Made by a program: the position numbers and the translations under genes
The notes under the pieces: generated by a model
Told to the model about the DNA's origin: nothing
Database searches by the model: none
What the model saw: only the letters and a program-made list of their open reading frames with translations
DNA from: Siphonodentalium dalli
Lineage: Eukaryota; Mollusca; Scaphopoda; Gadilida; Siphonodentaliidae
Reading direction: 5' to 3'
Length of the DNA: 64,000 nucleotides
Assembly (NCBI GenBank): GCA_032622095.1
Contig: CP136062.1
Span: forward strand, 38,008,918-38,072,917
Shown: in pieces, positions 27,822-38,832 of the stretch
Layout: each line of letters begins with the position of its first letter
How positions within the stretch are numbered: the first letter of the stretch is position 1

Positions 27822-29604
27822 AAATGATAGCCCAGACAAGAGATGTGTCAGTGGTTGGCAATGCGAATGCGGATCAAACAGGGTGGTCAATATACGCCGA
27901 AATGCGATGATGTGGAACTCTTCCTTCGAAAAACATAGGGCATATAAACCCACGTGTACAGGATTCCTATACTGGGACATGAACGCTGAGGAAATTCGTG
28001 GAATTGGATGTAGAGAGAAAATGATTTGCACGTGTTGTGATTTTAGATCTGAAATTTTCAACCTGTATGATGAAATTATAACAGGGAACCGTGGCAGGAG
28101 ACCAGCAAAACCAAATGTTGGACTTTCAGTCGGATTATCTAAAACACCCATTGCAGCAGGAGGATTCAGACGCATATGTGCAAGTGCTAATATTCCCCCG
28201 CCAGCCGAAAAGTCAATTCAGAGCACAGCAAATAAAAGTTTACCAAAAATTGAGGAAATAAATAAAAAGGATCTCCGAGAAAGACGTTCGAAACTCATAC
28301 ATAAACAACAAACTGATGGAAAGAAGAGTCCACATATCATCGACTTACAGGCAGATGGACTTTATAATAATCCGATTTATTCTGGGTGTGGCAGAAACCC
28401 ATTTCAACCAAGCACTCAAGTTATATACAGTGTTGTTGAAAATCTAACGCCGTCACATGACATTATTGGACTTGTGGTGCACAACAAGCTTTGTTCGAAA
28501 CGCAAACACCTGAATAAATGTGATAATCACACATGTGGGAAAGACTGTTTCGCAACGATTCCATTTGAGAAGAGCATCGGCGATGAGAGAACATGGGCGA
28601 AAGAAGCATTTGGTGAAATGAAAACCAATAGCAATATCGAGATTGGTCACATTGTTACTGATCCCGATGCAGCGGGCTTCAAAGGCTGTGAGGATCTCTA
28701 TGACGAAGGAGCAACAGCGACCAGACCAACTCATCAACTGGACTCAGCTCATGTGTCGAGAAACCATCGGAAATTCATCAAAAACCATAAGACACTGCCA
28801 ACTCTCATCGCTGGACCTGACCTAAAAAGCAAATCAAAACTGATAAATAAACTCGCAATGAACATTTCTGATCGATGTCAGGGTGAATTGACATCTGCGG
28901 GAAAGCATTTCAAAGCCAACGCTGAAGGAATGAAGAAACATTTACTGAATGTGAAAGAAGCAATAGTGAAGTGTTTCCAAAACTCCCATGTTATGTGTAA
29001 AAAATACTCATATCTGTGCAAGGGAACGAAAAAATCCAACTGGATCGTTAAAAATGAAACTGTGCTAGGACCCAAATTTACGATCAATAAAACTTCGGAC
29101 TGTTCGGATATTCTCACGGAGTGTGTTGACTACAGACTGTGTCCACAAATGATTGACAAGACTTTTCTTGGCATGAACACGCAAAAAGCCGAGGCATTCA
29201 ACAGAGCAATTCGGGTATCTCTGCCCAAAAATGTGACATTTACCCGAAATGTTAGTGGGCGTGCACATTCAGCTTGCCATTCCACAAATGTAGGCTGTGG
29301 GAATTCCATATCTGTGTTGTGTAAAGAACTTGATTGTGAGATTCACCCAAGATCAAAAGTGTCCAAAAGACTTGCAGCAGTGCAGAAGGCTGGAAATGAC
29401 TCGAGATCATATAAAATGACCAAAAAGTCCAAACGGGCAAGAGTGGACAGGAGGGCAAAGTTATATGCTCTCTACGACAAACATAGTGAGGAAATTGCCT
29501 ATCAGAAGGATATCATGATTCCACCTGAAGCATGTCCCAAACAGTTAAAGGAACACACATACACTAAGTCATCCAAGTGGAAAAGGGTTAAACCAAGGAG
29601 GTGA
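27822..29604 (+). CDS. Mutator-like transposase (main exon)
   Basis: This long frame is open from a good 3' splice site (TTTTAATTTTCAG ends at 27,821) to a TGA at 29,602, giving about 593 codons. There is no ATG near the start, as expected for an internal exon; the first possible initiator, at 27,883, is GTG. It begins with a Cys-rich segment (CVSGWQCECGS, then ICTCC), followed by a long middle part resembling the Mutator-like transposase domain proteins common in marine invertebrates. Features include an HNKLC segment, a DxD-like segment (IVTDPDAAGF), paired Cys and His residues, NTQKAEAFNRAI and SLPKNVTFTRN, and a Lys/Arg-rich C terminus. Catalytic residues are inferred from the family and not proven. 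It converges with the endonuclease gene 20 bp downstream. The frame is intact, but the upstream join looks one base out of phase. Confidence 0.75.
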
Positions 29605-29624
29605 AATGTACCTTTCTCTTTAAC

Positions 29625-30023
29625 TCAAATCAGACAAAAGGGTCTATGTGCCCTAGTGCAATATTTCTGTCCCTCGCAATGGCGTCGTTCAACATTTTTT
29701 TCATGGCTTTCCATAACAATGTGGTCGGGATTTACACATGTCTTCCTATGGCATATGTGACTAAGTTCGAGGCTGCCAGGGTAATAGGCGGGTGGAGACA
29801 TCGCGAGTCTGTGTTTTATGACGAATGCTATCCGGTGGACACCCCAATCCTTTCTCGGCTGACCGGGCTCAGAATTATAACTCGACGGGAACTTGACATA
29901 TAAATATCCATAACCGTCCTTTCTTGTCCGACCTGTCCAAACGCGACAGTCGAACAACCCCTCAAATCTCGATTTTTCGGATAATTTCGCATTGTAAAAA
30001 TCATAAAATTGACTCTCCTCCAT
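29625..30023 (-). CDS. I-PpoI-like His-Me finger homing endonuclease
   Basis: A 132-residue protein from an ATG at 30,023. It matches the zinc-bound His-Me finger endonuclease fold of I-PpoI (Pfam zf-His_Me_endon). Visible residues are C26 (DCRVWTG), then H89, C91, C96 and H101 in SHICHRKTCVNPDH, N110, and a second cluster C116, C122, H126, C130. The His-to-Asn spacing of 21 and the C/C/H offsets of 2, 7 and 12 after the catalytic His equal those of I-PpoI (H98, N119), so both zinc sites and the metal-binding Asn look intact. Such enzymes nick DNA through a single-metal mechanism. The gene is uninterrupted and convergent with the transposase. It may be a cargo gene of the same element or an independent homing-type insertion; its target is unknown. 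Confidence 0.88.
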   Translation of the reverse strand: MEESQFYDFYNAKLSEKSRFEGLFDCRVWTGRTRKDGYGYLYVKFPSSYNSEPGQPRKDWGVHRIAFVIKHRLAMSPPAYYPGSLELSHICHRKTCVNPDHIVMESHEKNVERRHCEGQKYCTRAHRPFCLI

Positions 30024-30104
30024 GTTTATTCACTTGTATGACTTAAATGTGTGTTTAAAAATTGGATTTGGGACATGCTATCAGGAACTGGATAAATACC
30101 TTTA

Positions 30105-30556
30105 GGTTACACTGGTGTAAATATTTCCCATAGGCTTCAATGTTAACGTTTGTTGATCTGCATCAGAGGTCAAATGGAAACTGTTCAAACTGCCTTCGGA
30201 TTATGTGAGCTTGACATCTGTGGAAACTTTCCCAATAAAAAAATCAACACCGTCTAGCAGGGAATCCACTTCAAATTTTCGTTTTTTCATGACTAGGGTC
30301 AGTTCCGCACAAAAAAAATATTGTCATTTTTTCAATCACACTTAAAATTTCTAAACAGCCACAACAGACTTCACCTTTAATGAATGGGCCTCTTGGCAAA
30401 TGAAGTTTGTGGGAGAATGATTCCTTGAATTTTTGTCAACAGTTTACATTTAATTCATGCAACCAATCACAGCCCAGAGTGTTTTAACTGTGAAACTCTA
30501 TACTCCTCCCGCAACCGCAGGGGGGAGCTGCCTATAGTATTTACACCAGTGTAACC
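30105..30556. mobile_element. 452-bp MITE, copy B
   Basis: Same family, length and orientation as the copy at 25,614-26,065, with only a handful of differences, for example near position 30,310 and CACC for CGCC near 30,372. It has the same GGTTACAC...GTGTAACC ends. Flanking trinucleotides are TTA and CTA, so a perfect target duplication is not visible here. Confidence 0.9.
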
Positions 30557-31508
30557 CTAAGCACTCGTTCTCCAGGATGCACAAACACTCCACGCTAGCC
30601 GTCTCCGTGACTGTTCCGTACTACTTCCTGGACTACATGTATACTAATTACATCATTAGTATATAGCGTTCATTTGTAAGATAATAACTACATATATCGT
30701 CCAATCATCCGGACTCCAGACCAATACGGTAGTACAGGAACGGCTTAGTTCATTCGACAACCATGACGAATTTCTCAAAATTAAAAAAGCTATTTGCACG
30801 TGCATATTGTTATGACCTCCTTAAGATCTATATTTGATATTTCCGTGGCGCAAATAAATTTATCAAAATATGACAACGTCAAGATTAAGACAATGTTACC
30901 AGCAACTGATCAATTACAGTAACTATTCTTAGACAACATCATATATATTGCCAGATGCTCACACGCACAATGCCTGTGGTCGTCTGGATGTGCGCGCCAG
31001 TCAAATGTATGCATAAATGCAAGTTTGTTTGGTTACCCCTCCCCACACGGCCCATTAATAAATGTGGGAATGCACATCTGTATGTAAAATGAACGCATAT
31101 ATATGTATATCTTTGGGTAATAAACATTTAAAAACAAAATATATATAGTGTTCTTGCATGCTCTAGCGACGGTGCATAGCTCAACAGCAAATACATACAC
31201 TCATGACGTGCATACGGCAATGTTCAGTGCCTCTCATGACGCTATATATTCTAGTGACATACATCACCACACCATGTTCAGTCATCATGCCGTCCTGGAC
31301 AGCTTTAAACGCGACGGTCCCAGCTACCGCTCATTCTTGACTGAACTGGCTTCCATAGACTTTTAACACCTAGGCCGATCCATCCGTCTATATGAACGTT
31401 CTATTGCATACTGTTAGGACCAAAACAGAATGGGTGGTGAATGTGGCACCCGAACGAGGAATCCGCAGAAAACTACAAGACATCTGGTTGCGCGCACAGA
31501 TCATAATG
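30557..31508. other. Non-coding, nothing firm
   Basis: AT-rich sequence between the MITE and the foldback element. Two short open frames near 31,148-31,366 and 31,392-31,622 have no recognisable motif. The second runs into the foldback element, so I do not call either. Confidence 0.45.
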
Positions 31509-31805
31509 CGAGGGAACCACCGAAAACGACAAAATCAAACGAAATCTCGTTTCATAATTTCGCTTTTGGTGGTTCTGTCGTTTGATTTTCTCGCCTCGAC
31601 GAAATTGCCGAAAGCGAAATAATCAAACGATATTTCATGATGAGGGAACCTCAGAAAGTGAAATAATCAAATCAAATGAAATCTTCTTTGATTATTTCGC
31701 TTTCCGCAGTTTCCGCAAGGCGAAGATATCAAACGACAAAACCGCCGAAAGCTAAATAATCAGACGAGATTTCGTTTTATTTTGGCGCTTTCGGCGGTTC
31801 CCTCG
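31509..31805. mobile_element. Foldback/MITE with CGAGGGAACC ends
   Basis: The element starts CGAGGGAACCACCGAAAACG and ends in the inverted CGCTTTCGGCGGTTCCCTCG. Inside are further inverted copies of AAATAATCAAACGA and TTTCGCTTT(C)GGCGGTTCC-type blocks, so the sequence can fold on itself several times. No coding capacity. A further short related piece (TTTCAGCGGTTTCCGCG) lies just downstream near 31,840. Confidence 0.75.
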
Positions 31806-32429
31806 TGGGACAATATGTGTTCGCTTATTTACATTTTGTCGCTTTCAGCGGTTTCCGCGTTTGGCAGATTCCATAATCCTGCCCCGTTGTAGGTTGGCCC
31901 GAACAGTATTCCACAACGTTCCGTCGACCAGTCACTTCACTCAACCTGTGTCGAACTATCATGCATTCAGTGTTGCGGCCTCGCATAATGACCCATCGGA
32001 CACTCGAGCAATTACTACAATCTGCCTTCCTATCACTATACCGTCATGCAGGGTGGTGTGGTAGGTAATAATGTCGGGGATATTCCGAATTTGCAATCAG
32101 AACATCAGAAGGTTATATAATCTTTTATTGCATGGTACTAATGATAGTAGCTGGGGCATGTGGTTGATATTAATCCAAATCCGGTTGCCCCTTAACATCT
32201 CTCATATTTCACTACCCGCTGTAGTCGGAACGGCACATACTCCATCTGCCCTCCACACGACCACCACAGTGCCATTTTTGAACACTTCCCATGTGCATTG
32301 GAAGATCAAAATACAATTTTGGGCTAATGAACCCATCAGTTTGGCCGTACTTCTCCCCAGTAACCAAGCAGATAAGCCAATTTCCGACCCATTTGGTCTG
32401 TCGTGGGAAAATATACAGGGACAACCTCG

Positions 32430-32900
32430 TCCAGTAGTATGTACCCAAGCACATTATATCAGTGGCAAAAAGCATTCCGCACTTTATAGCAATTTGTTGT
32501 CGGCGTGATGAGGATGCCACGGGAAATCTTTTAACTTATTTTGAACGAATTCAGCGGATGGATGAAAAGTTTACGATTGGCTACTATATGACCGTGAATT
32601 CCGCGCTCTCAGAGCAACCACCTTGGCAAACCACAAACTGGTAATTACATGAGCGTGCGTTACCTCCACAACGTCCTCATTGTCTCCATTCTGCTCCGGT
32701 CCGGGATATTTCGGGATTTCACAAAACTTCTTGTATGTGACGGTTTCTTACTGTCGAAACTTCCACCGCGGTATGTTTTGCAATGCAAATTGTGGGTTTT
32801 TTTGCAACCGCGAAGCTGTCTCATGTACCGCCCGCTCATCGCGAAACCGTGCCGCCAACAACTAATCTTACCCCGGTTCAAAACCACCTGCAGGTCAGCA
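32430..32900 (+). pseudogene. Gag-like remnant of DIRS element
   Basis: Two or three frames together show a gag-like region. AICCRRDEDATGNLLTYFER and a following IQRMDEKFTIGYYMT segment resemble the conserved helical part of DIRS gag. Further on, YCRNFHRGMFCNANCGFFCN resembles the Cys-rich nucleic-acid-binding knob of these proteins. Frameshifts near 32,480 and 32,650 separate the pieces, so no functional protein is expected. Confidence 0.55.
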
Positions 32901-33070
32901 GCCTCCCAAAACTTATAAAGGTTCCAATTTAAAATATTCTTTTACATGTTTATGATCAAAAGAAACGTGCTTTTTTAGTTCAAGTTTTACTGAAGGCTTT
33001 CGGTTGTGTTGTCATACCTCGCTTCCACTCGCCCAACTTGTAATCGGGTACTGATTTTAAATCAATATTA

Positions 33071-34283
33071 ATGGAACAAAGTAGCGTCGAACTTCAAGCA
33101 GGTGGAATTGCAGGACCTTCCCTTCACGAACCGTTACCCGATTTTGCTATTTCTCCGATTGGTCTAGCTCCGAAAAAGTGTCCTGGGGAATTTCGCATGA
33201 TCCAGCATTTAAAATATCAGACCGGATTGGAAACCCTTCAATACTCGTCAGCACAATCTGTTATTTCATTCATGCAACAGCTTGCTCGTCATTCGCGACC
33301 TGTCTCATGGATTTTAGTATTCTACCACTGTCCTCTAAGGACTACCATTTACTATGGTTTAGAGAGGACAATCATTCGTATGATAAAGCCCTCGTAATGT
33401 GAGCTTCAATCAGTTGCTTCCTTTTGAAGAGTTTAGTATGGCCCTCGAGTGGATGGCTTCGTCTCATCTTGGTATGCGCTCGGTCACCCACTATATCTGA
33501 ACGATTATCATTGGATTTGTCCTACTTAGGAGCTAGCCACGACGACCTACAGGCTTACTTGGCGCTCTGTGAAAAGCTAGGGGTTCCGATTGCACCAGAC
33601 AAGACATGATTGTGGTCCATCGACCTGTCTCAGTAAGCTAGGGGTTCCGATTGCACCAGACAAGACATGTTGTCAATCGACCTGTCTATGGGTTCCGATT
33701 GCACCACAGACAAGACATGTGGTCCATCGACCTGTCTCAGTAAGCTAGGGGTTCCGATTGCACCAGACAAGACATGTTGTCCATCGACCTGTCTAGGGGT
33801 TCCGATTGCACCAGACAAGACATGTGGTCCATCGACCTGTTTCAGTAAGCTAGGGGTTCCGATTGCACCAGGCAAGACATGTTGTCCATCGACCTGTCTC
33901 AGTAAGCTAGGGGTTCCGATTGCACCAGACAAGACATGTTGTCCATCGACCTGCCTCAGTAAGCTAGGGGTTCCGATTGCACCAGACAAGACATGTTGTC
34001 CATCGACCTGCCTCAGTAAGCTAGGGGTTCCGATTGCACCAGACAAGACATGTTGTCCATCGACATGCCTCAGTTTTCTGGGCATTGAGCTTGATACCGA
34101 TCAAATGATGGCTTGGCTACCGGCCGACAAACTTTTATAACGTCAACAATTAATATCTAATTGTTTATAGCGTAAACGGGTTCTTCTCAAAGAGCTGCAG
34201 TCGTTGATTAGTTTGTTAAAATTTACATGCTCAGTAGTTATCCCGGCAGAGCTTTCCTGTGGAGACTAATCAACTTAACCAGG
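33071..34283 (+). pseudogene. Reverse transcriptase remnant of DIRS element
   Basis: The fragment starts with VELQAGGIAGP and SPIGLAPKKCPGEFRMIQHL, the fingers of a DIRS-type RT. The expected YLDD-type palm motif falls near 33,490, where a stop and frame change have destroyed it. The palm then continues as LALCEKLGVPIAPDKT, which is repeated many times (see the minisatellite), reaches SFLGIELDTDQMMAWLP, and after another frame change gives LLKELQSLISLLKFTCSVVI up to 34,283, where foreign DNA interrupts it. Confidence 0.75.
33573..34075. repeat. 57-bp minisatellite derived from RT coding sequence
   Basis: Nine copies of a unit containing GGGGTTCCGATTGCACCAGA follow each other. The full unit is 57 bp (19 codons, reading SKLGVPIAPDKTCCPSTCL); some are shortened, for example those starting near 33,688 and 33,795. 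Each unit encodes the same piece of the RT palm that occurs once in an intact DIRS RT, so the array arose by tandem duplication inside the gene. Most units keep the frame, leaving a 157-codon open frame at 33,667-34,140. Confidence 0.92.
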
Positions 34284-35536
34284 GTTTCAATAAATTAGTC
34301 TATGTTATTACCTCCTAGCCAGCCACTAGAGCGTGTCGTTAAAGTGAGATGTAATTAAGAGCAAAACAACGACCCATCTGACATTTGTAGAGATACTCTT
34401 ATCTAAATCCAGTGAATTCAATGCCATTCAATTTGTTTCTTTCATTGCACCCGGATCAGTCATCACAGTATAGTATGCGTGGATTAAGAAACATATAATA
34501 ACTGACATATAACATTTACACAGAGAAGACAATATAAGGCCATGTTGTACTAAATTAGTTATGGTATGGGGAAATGATTACTATCGTTTGATGCCCGATA
34601 GTCATTAATTGTTACAGACAAACATAAACTGTATATGGCGAAATGTGTGATTTCCGCCCCTTAGGTGTCTTAGACATGAGTCCCTTGATTCTGAATAAAT
34701 GGACCATTTTTCGAGAGTATATGGCCTATACAATGGTGTGTAAACACCAGATCAAACTCCAGGTCCCATACACGATCAACATGCGGAGAAAGGTTCCGAA
34801 TTATATAATTTTGCCGAAGAAACATGTTGCTAGTATCAGGATTTGAATGCGAACATAATATATAGATCGGAATCGGTCACAGTTTTCGGAATTGTTTGTT
34901 ATCTTTATGTGTTTCTTTTCTGTTTCGATCGATTCTAAGGTAACTCAGTATATGGTTACATTCATTTCCAGGCGACATGTGCGGATATTCGAATCGAGCG
35001 CCGACAATGCATATATGTTTTGCTTGTTTAAATGTCAGTGAGTAAACAGATTCTGAAGAGTACTGTATACATGTATAGGCGAATTTCAGAGTATAAATAA
35101 CTTTTTATAATGTCAGTTTTAGTATATAATTTGCAAGAGAAACTCATGATTTATAACTCATGACAATTTATGAGAATACTATATAGATTAATAATAAAGA
35201 TTTATGTATATAATGGAACATATAGGCTACATGTGCCTCCATAGACAGCATGCTTATTTTCAAGACAAAAAGGCATTTAATGTCCTTGATTGTGCAGACA
35301 AAAATAATTCCAAATCAATAAATAACTGTAAACTTTTTTTTCTTGGGAAACTTATTAATATATATTTGTACTAAATTTAGCAGAATTAGCGTTTTTTAAG
35401 CTATTATTTTCACATATACTAATGACATTTTCGCATGCGACTTGTTTACAAAAATAACCCTACTTGTTGTCATGTGATGTCTGTTTCTCACCTCAAACAC
35501 GGAATACCTTTTGTAACTCGAGAATGGTCTATTGAA
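34284..35536. other. Insertion inside the DIRS remnant
   Basis: RT homology stops after the LLKFTCSVVI region at 34,283 and resumes at 35,537 with VTKPNHHTKLTRQAKQDL, which should follow within a few codons. The intervening 1.25 kb is AT-rich with no long frame. No clear terminal repeats or target duplication could be identified, so the nature of the insertion is unknown. Confidence 0.6.
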
Positions 35537-35740
35537 GTAACTAAACCTAACCATCATACTAAACTGACCAGACAAGCTAAACAGGATCTTCTCATCTGGC
35601 AAGTTTCTTCGCGACTTTAACGAGAAGACACTGTTTCAAGACTGTCATTGGCTCACGACCCCAAACTTGGAATACATGCCGACGCAGCCAGTAAATTAGG
35701 CTTTGGGAGATTTTTCAGAATCGATAACGGTACTTGACAC
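35537..35740 (+). pseudogene. RT/RNase H remnant of DIRS element
   Basis: The frame reading VTKPNHHTKLTRQAKQDLLIW matches the end of a DIRS RT. A shift near 35,620 then leads to LSLAHDPKLGIHADAASKLG, the start of the RNase H domain, with the first catalytic Asp in HADAAS. A stop follows soon after, and nothing further downstream is recognisable. Confidence 0.65.
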
Positions 35741-37170
35741 CAAGAGGAGAAACAGTATAAGATCGCTGTATACCACCATTCTTTCGTCAGTCATGAAGAA
35801 TCAGTTAAGATCGTACAGACCACTGAAAGGAAGAGCCCTACACCTTTAGTGTTTTTTCTTTCTGGTCAACCTACCTCAGTCGGGGTGGATATCCCACTCA
35901 TTTGTTTTCCTAATCTTTGTTAGAGTGTGATTTTTCGCTTGGCAGAGTCTCGCGAAAAGTCATACTTCTGATTCATTGACATCTCAAAACACAATCTGCT
36001 ATTATTGTACATAACGGTTTCGTGATGTTTCAATGATGATTATCATGTCATAATATTATTAAGTGCCTTTAATCATGCACTACAATTATCCAATAAACTA
36101 AATTAGCGACTTTATTGCCAAGGTTGTTATACCAATCACCATAACCAGAAAAAACTAATATTGAGTTTCACACCTGAGACAATTCGCCCTGGATGGCACT
36201 TGGCACGTTGCCACAACAAATTATGTGATTTCCCTTGCAACATATGATATTTTTGGTAAAACGATTTTTGTTAATGTTTTGCGCTCGTTTTATATTTAAA
36301 TATTTTTAAATTTATATATTTACTCGTTTTAACGACACGCCCTTCTGACTAAAGCAATTATATATAGTAGGACACGACCTGGCTGCACCAAAAAAACTGA
36401 ATATATATGGACGGGACGAGTTGTCTTCGGCCGGGGTATTCTCGGCACGAGTTGTCTCGGGCCCGAGTCGACCCGTTCCCGTTCTCACAGCGACGTACGT
36501 TGTAGCCTATAACATTCATTATATATATATTATATAGAGGCCATTATTATCAAAGGTGATATCTAAACCATAGGCTATATTAAGGCATATATATATGTCT
36601 ACTCGCACCAAACCGATCTACACGATTCATCAAGCATTCGCGTCGCTGATAGGCGTCTAGGTCTAACATATATGCATATAATTTCATGACAATTTGCACG
36701 ATCCTTCGCATCCGTGTTCTTACTATTATCTTGGGATCTTTCTATATGCCGTGCATATTATAATAGTAATGGGAGTATTTATCTACGCCACAATGCTGAT
36801 CTTGGTTTATTTCTGAAGTGACAATTATCGTGGCCCCTATAAGTTTTTTCGAGGCTATACAGTATCAACTAATGTAGTTCGTCTATTTATCGACACATTT
36901 TGTTGCTCGGAAAGAAACAAAAGCGGGCATTACTCTTACTATATATGTTTTACTTGAGATTTAAATGCTTACGGGCATTATTGTTCACACAGTTTGGACC
37001 TAAGTGTTTAGTGCAAGCGTCTCAATTCTTGAATTAAACCGAGGTGAATGTGTGTGCAATGTTGATTATTGGTTCGGGTCGTGTTTTGTTGGATCGACAG
37101 AACGTACTTGAGCACACGGTCTTATCGTTAAATTATTGAAGATGCCATATCTCTTCCCATGCAGCTCCAC
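35741..37170. other. Non-coding, nothing recognised
   Basis: AT-rich sequence with short TATATA runs. It has no open frame, RNA gene or repeat that I can support. Confidence 0.5.
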
Positions 37171-37174
37171 TTCC

Positions 37175-37320
37175 AACACCACCACCACCACAATCCACCA
37201 CCACCAACAACAACAACATCACCATCATCAACATCACCATCATCAACAACATCACAATCATCAACATCACCATCATCAACATCACCATCATCAACAACAA
37301 CATCGATATCACTATGAACA
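37175..37320. repeat. CAN trinucleotide repeat (CAC/CAT/CAA)
   Basis: An interrupted trinucleotide array with CACCATCATCAA as the main compound unit. It gives His/Gln-rich or Val/Met-rich open frames in several phases, none of which has other support. Confidence 0.95.
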
Positions 37321-37703
37321 CAAATAATAGCAAAATGTTTTGAAGGCATCTAACATTAAGGACTTTGTCAACCCATTCCCCCCCAAAATGTGATAGAGTC
37401 AAAATAATGGATTCTTTTCACTTGTATTAGTAATCACACCAAACAAATCAATTGATGCAACATTTTAAGAGTATAATTTATGGTGAGTTATGTTAGAAAT
37501 ACAAAATGTAAACTTTATAGATGTTTCAACCCCAATCAAACAAATATAAATTGGCGATTTAGATTCAAATATGAGATTAATTTGGCGACATTAAAGGCAC
37601 GTGCGGCCTTAATTGTCGAAAATACTCATATTTGTTCCAAACACCGTAAACAGAAAAACAGTAAAACGCATACAGTTCCGTTCATATATACCATGATCAT
37701 CGC

Positions 37704-38110
37704 GTAAACAGCATGTTATCATAAAGATATACTATATTTTACCTAAGCAAGAGCCTGATTGTGTTACAGAAGACAACACAATGCTACTGGCTAATCACAC
37801 ACAAATGGCATAAACGCTCTTTATTAGTTCCATATCAGGTATTCACCAACAAAGAACGCTCTTTATGTTTACCATCATAATATAAACAAACACCAGAAAA
37901 GTAACTTTTTACGCTTTTGTTTACATAACAATGGTCAAACATATGACCATAACACACTGTTTATGCGATATTTCTTATTTGTATACGGACAAAGTCTATC
38001 TACATTTTGATGTTCTTTCTGTTTGTGGCGGGTTTTGACGGGTGGAGATATTTTCACAGGATAGCCACCGCCAAGGCCAACCGTGTCTTTAACATTAGAT
38101 ATGTTGATAC
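37704..38110. repeat. Dispersed repeat, copy outside the Polinton
   Basis: From GTAAACAGCATGTTATCA to a GGGTGGAGATATTTTCA-containing end, this segment is clearly related to 46,866-47,190 inside the Polinton. It shares TTGTGTTACAGAA, AACGCTCTTTATGTTTACCA and CTGTTTATGCGATA in the same order, with small deletions between the copies. It is non-coding and could be a MITE-like repeat or a remnant of another Polinton. Confidence 0.75.
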
Positions 38111-38826
38111 ATGACGATTTTTCTACAAAATGTGTTTTTGCCTTAAACATTCGACTTGAGTTATTGAAAAATTGACTAAATGAGGTGATACCACATAACA
38201 CCCTATCACCACATCCTTATTTGTGCATATATTGCCGTATTTGTTCCAACCGACATTGTCTCAGATATGAAACGGGAATAAATAAGACGGTTGGGATGGC
38301 GATAGCATGTTGATAGAAACTACTCTAAAACATTCTACATTTGTTCTAAAACAATTAGCTAGTTCACACTAAGTACAGCAAACTATAAGCACAATATGTT
38401 TCAACTTCTTTCAGGTCTGAAAATTCCAACTCATGTGTCAGGCAACCAGTGAACATTTTGAAAAGTTTAGTGTGAAGTTGCAGACTACACAATAACCACC
38501 TCTCAGTCTTTTGTCACATTCTTGTCACTTGTGTTTTTTTCCCTCATGATTAATTATGTTGGCTGTCAGCCGATTAACACTACTTCACAATATGGTGTAC
38601 ATATACATATCGTATGATTTAGGGGCTGTTAAACTTTCTTCTTTTGTCTTTATTTGAAACTTAACATATACGTGAACAGTAGCTACAACACGTTTTATGG
38701 AATAGTAATCCTATTGTATGGCTCAACTATTGTCATTGGTCATCAGATGTTAAAATAGTTCAAGAGAACGGCTGGTGACACACTGACAGAACTCAGGAGA
38801 TATAACATTTATAGTCTGGTCGAATA
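38111..38826. other. Non-coding flank left of the Polinton
   Basis: AT-rich sequence up to the Polinton target site. No gene or repeat was recognised. Confidence 0.5.
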
Positions 38827-38832
38827 AAGGTT
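38827..38832. repeat. Target-site duplication, left (AAGGTT)
   Basis: AAGGTT directly precedes the left terminal repeat and is repeated exactly at 55,289-55,294 after the right one. Six bases is the duplication size made by Polinton integrases. Confidence 0.93.

Larger units (their letters stand above)
31860..35740 (+). mobile_element. Decayed DIRS-like retroelement
   Basis: Fragments of gag, reverse transcriptase and RNase H follow each other in the expected order on the + strand, but the frame changes repeatedly and stop codons interrupt it. The similarity is to DIRS-type (tyrosine-recombinase) retroelements: the phrases ELQAGGIAGP, SPIGLAPKKCPGEFRMIQHL, ALCEKLGVPIAPDKT and IHADAASKLGFG are typical of their RT and RNase H. 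No tyrosine recombinase or terminal repeat was recognised. A minisatellite expansion and an insertion of about 1.25 kb further break it. The left limit is uncertain. Confidence 0.7.

Noticed and set aside
25614-30556. Reading the two 452-bp sequences as long terminal repeats of a retroelement
   Set aside because: Each copy has its own inverted ends, and the interval holds a DDE-type transposase and an endonuclease, not reverse transcriptase.
33630-34085. Minus-strand 151-codon frame with a repeated GQHVLSGAIGTPS
   Set aside because: It is the antisense reading of the 57-bp RT-derived minisatellite.
37128-37402. His/Gln- or Val/Asp-rich proteins
   Set aside because: These are translations of a CAN trinucleotide repeat, open in several frames with no other support.
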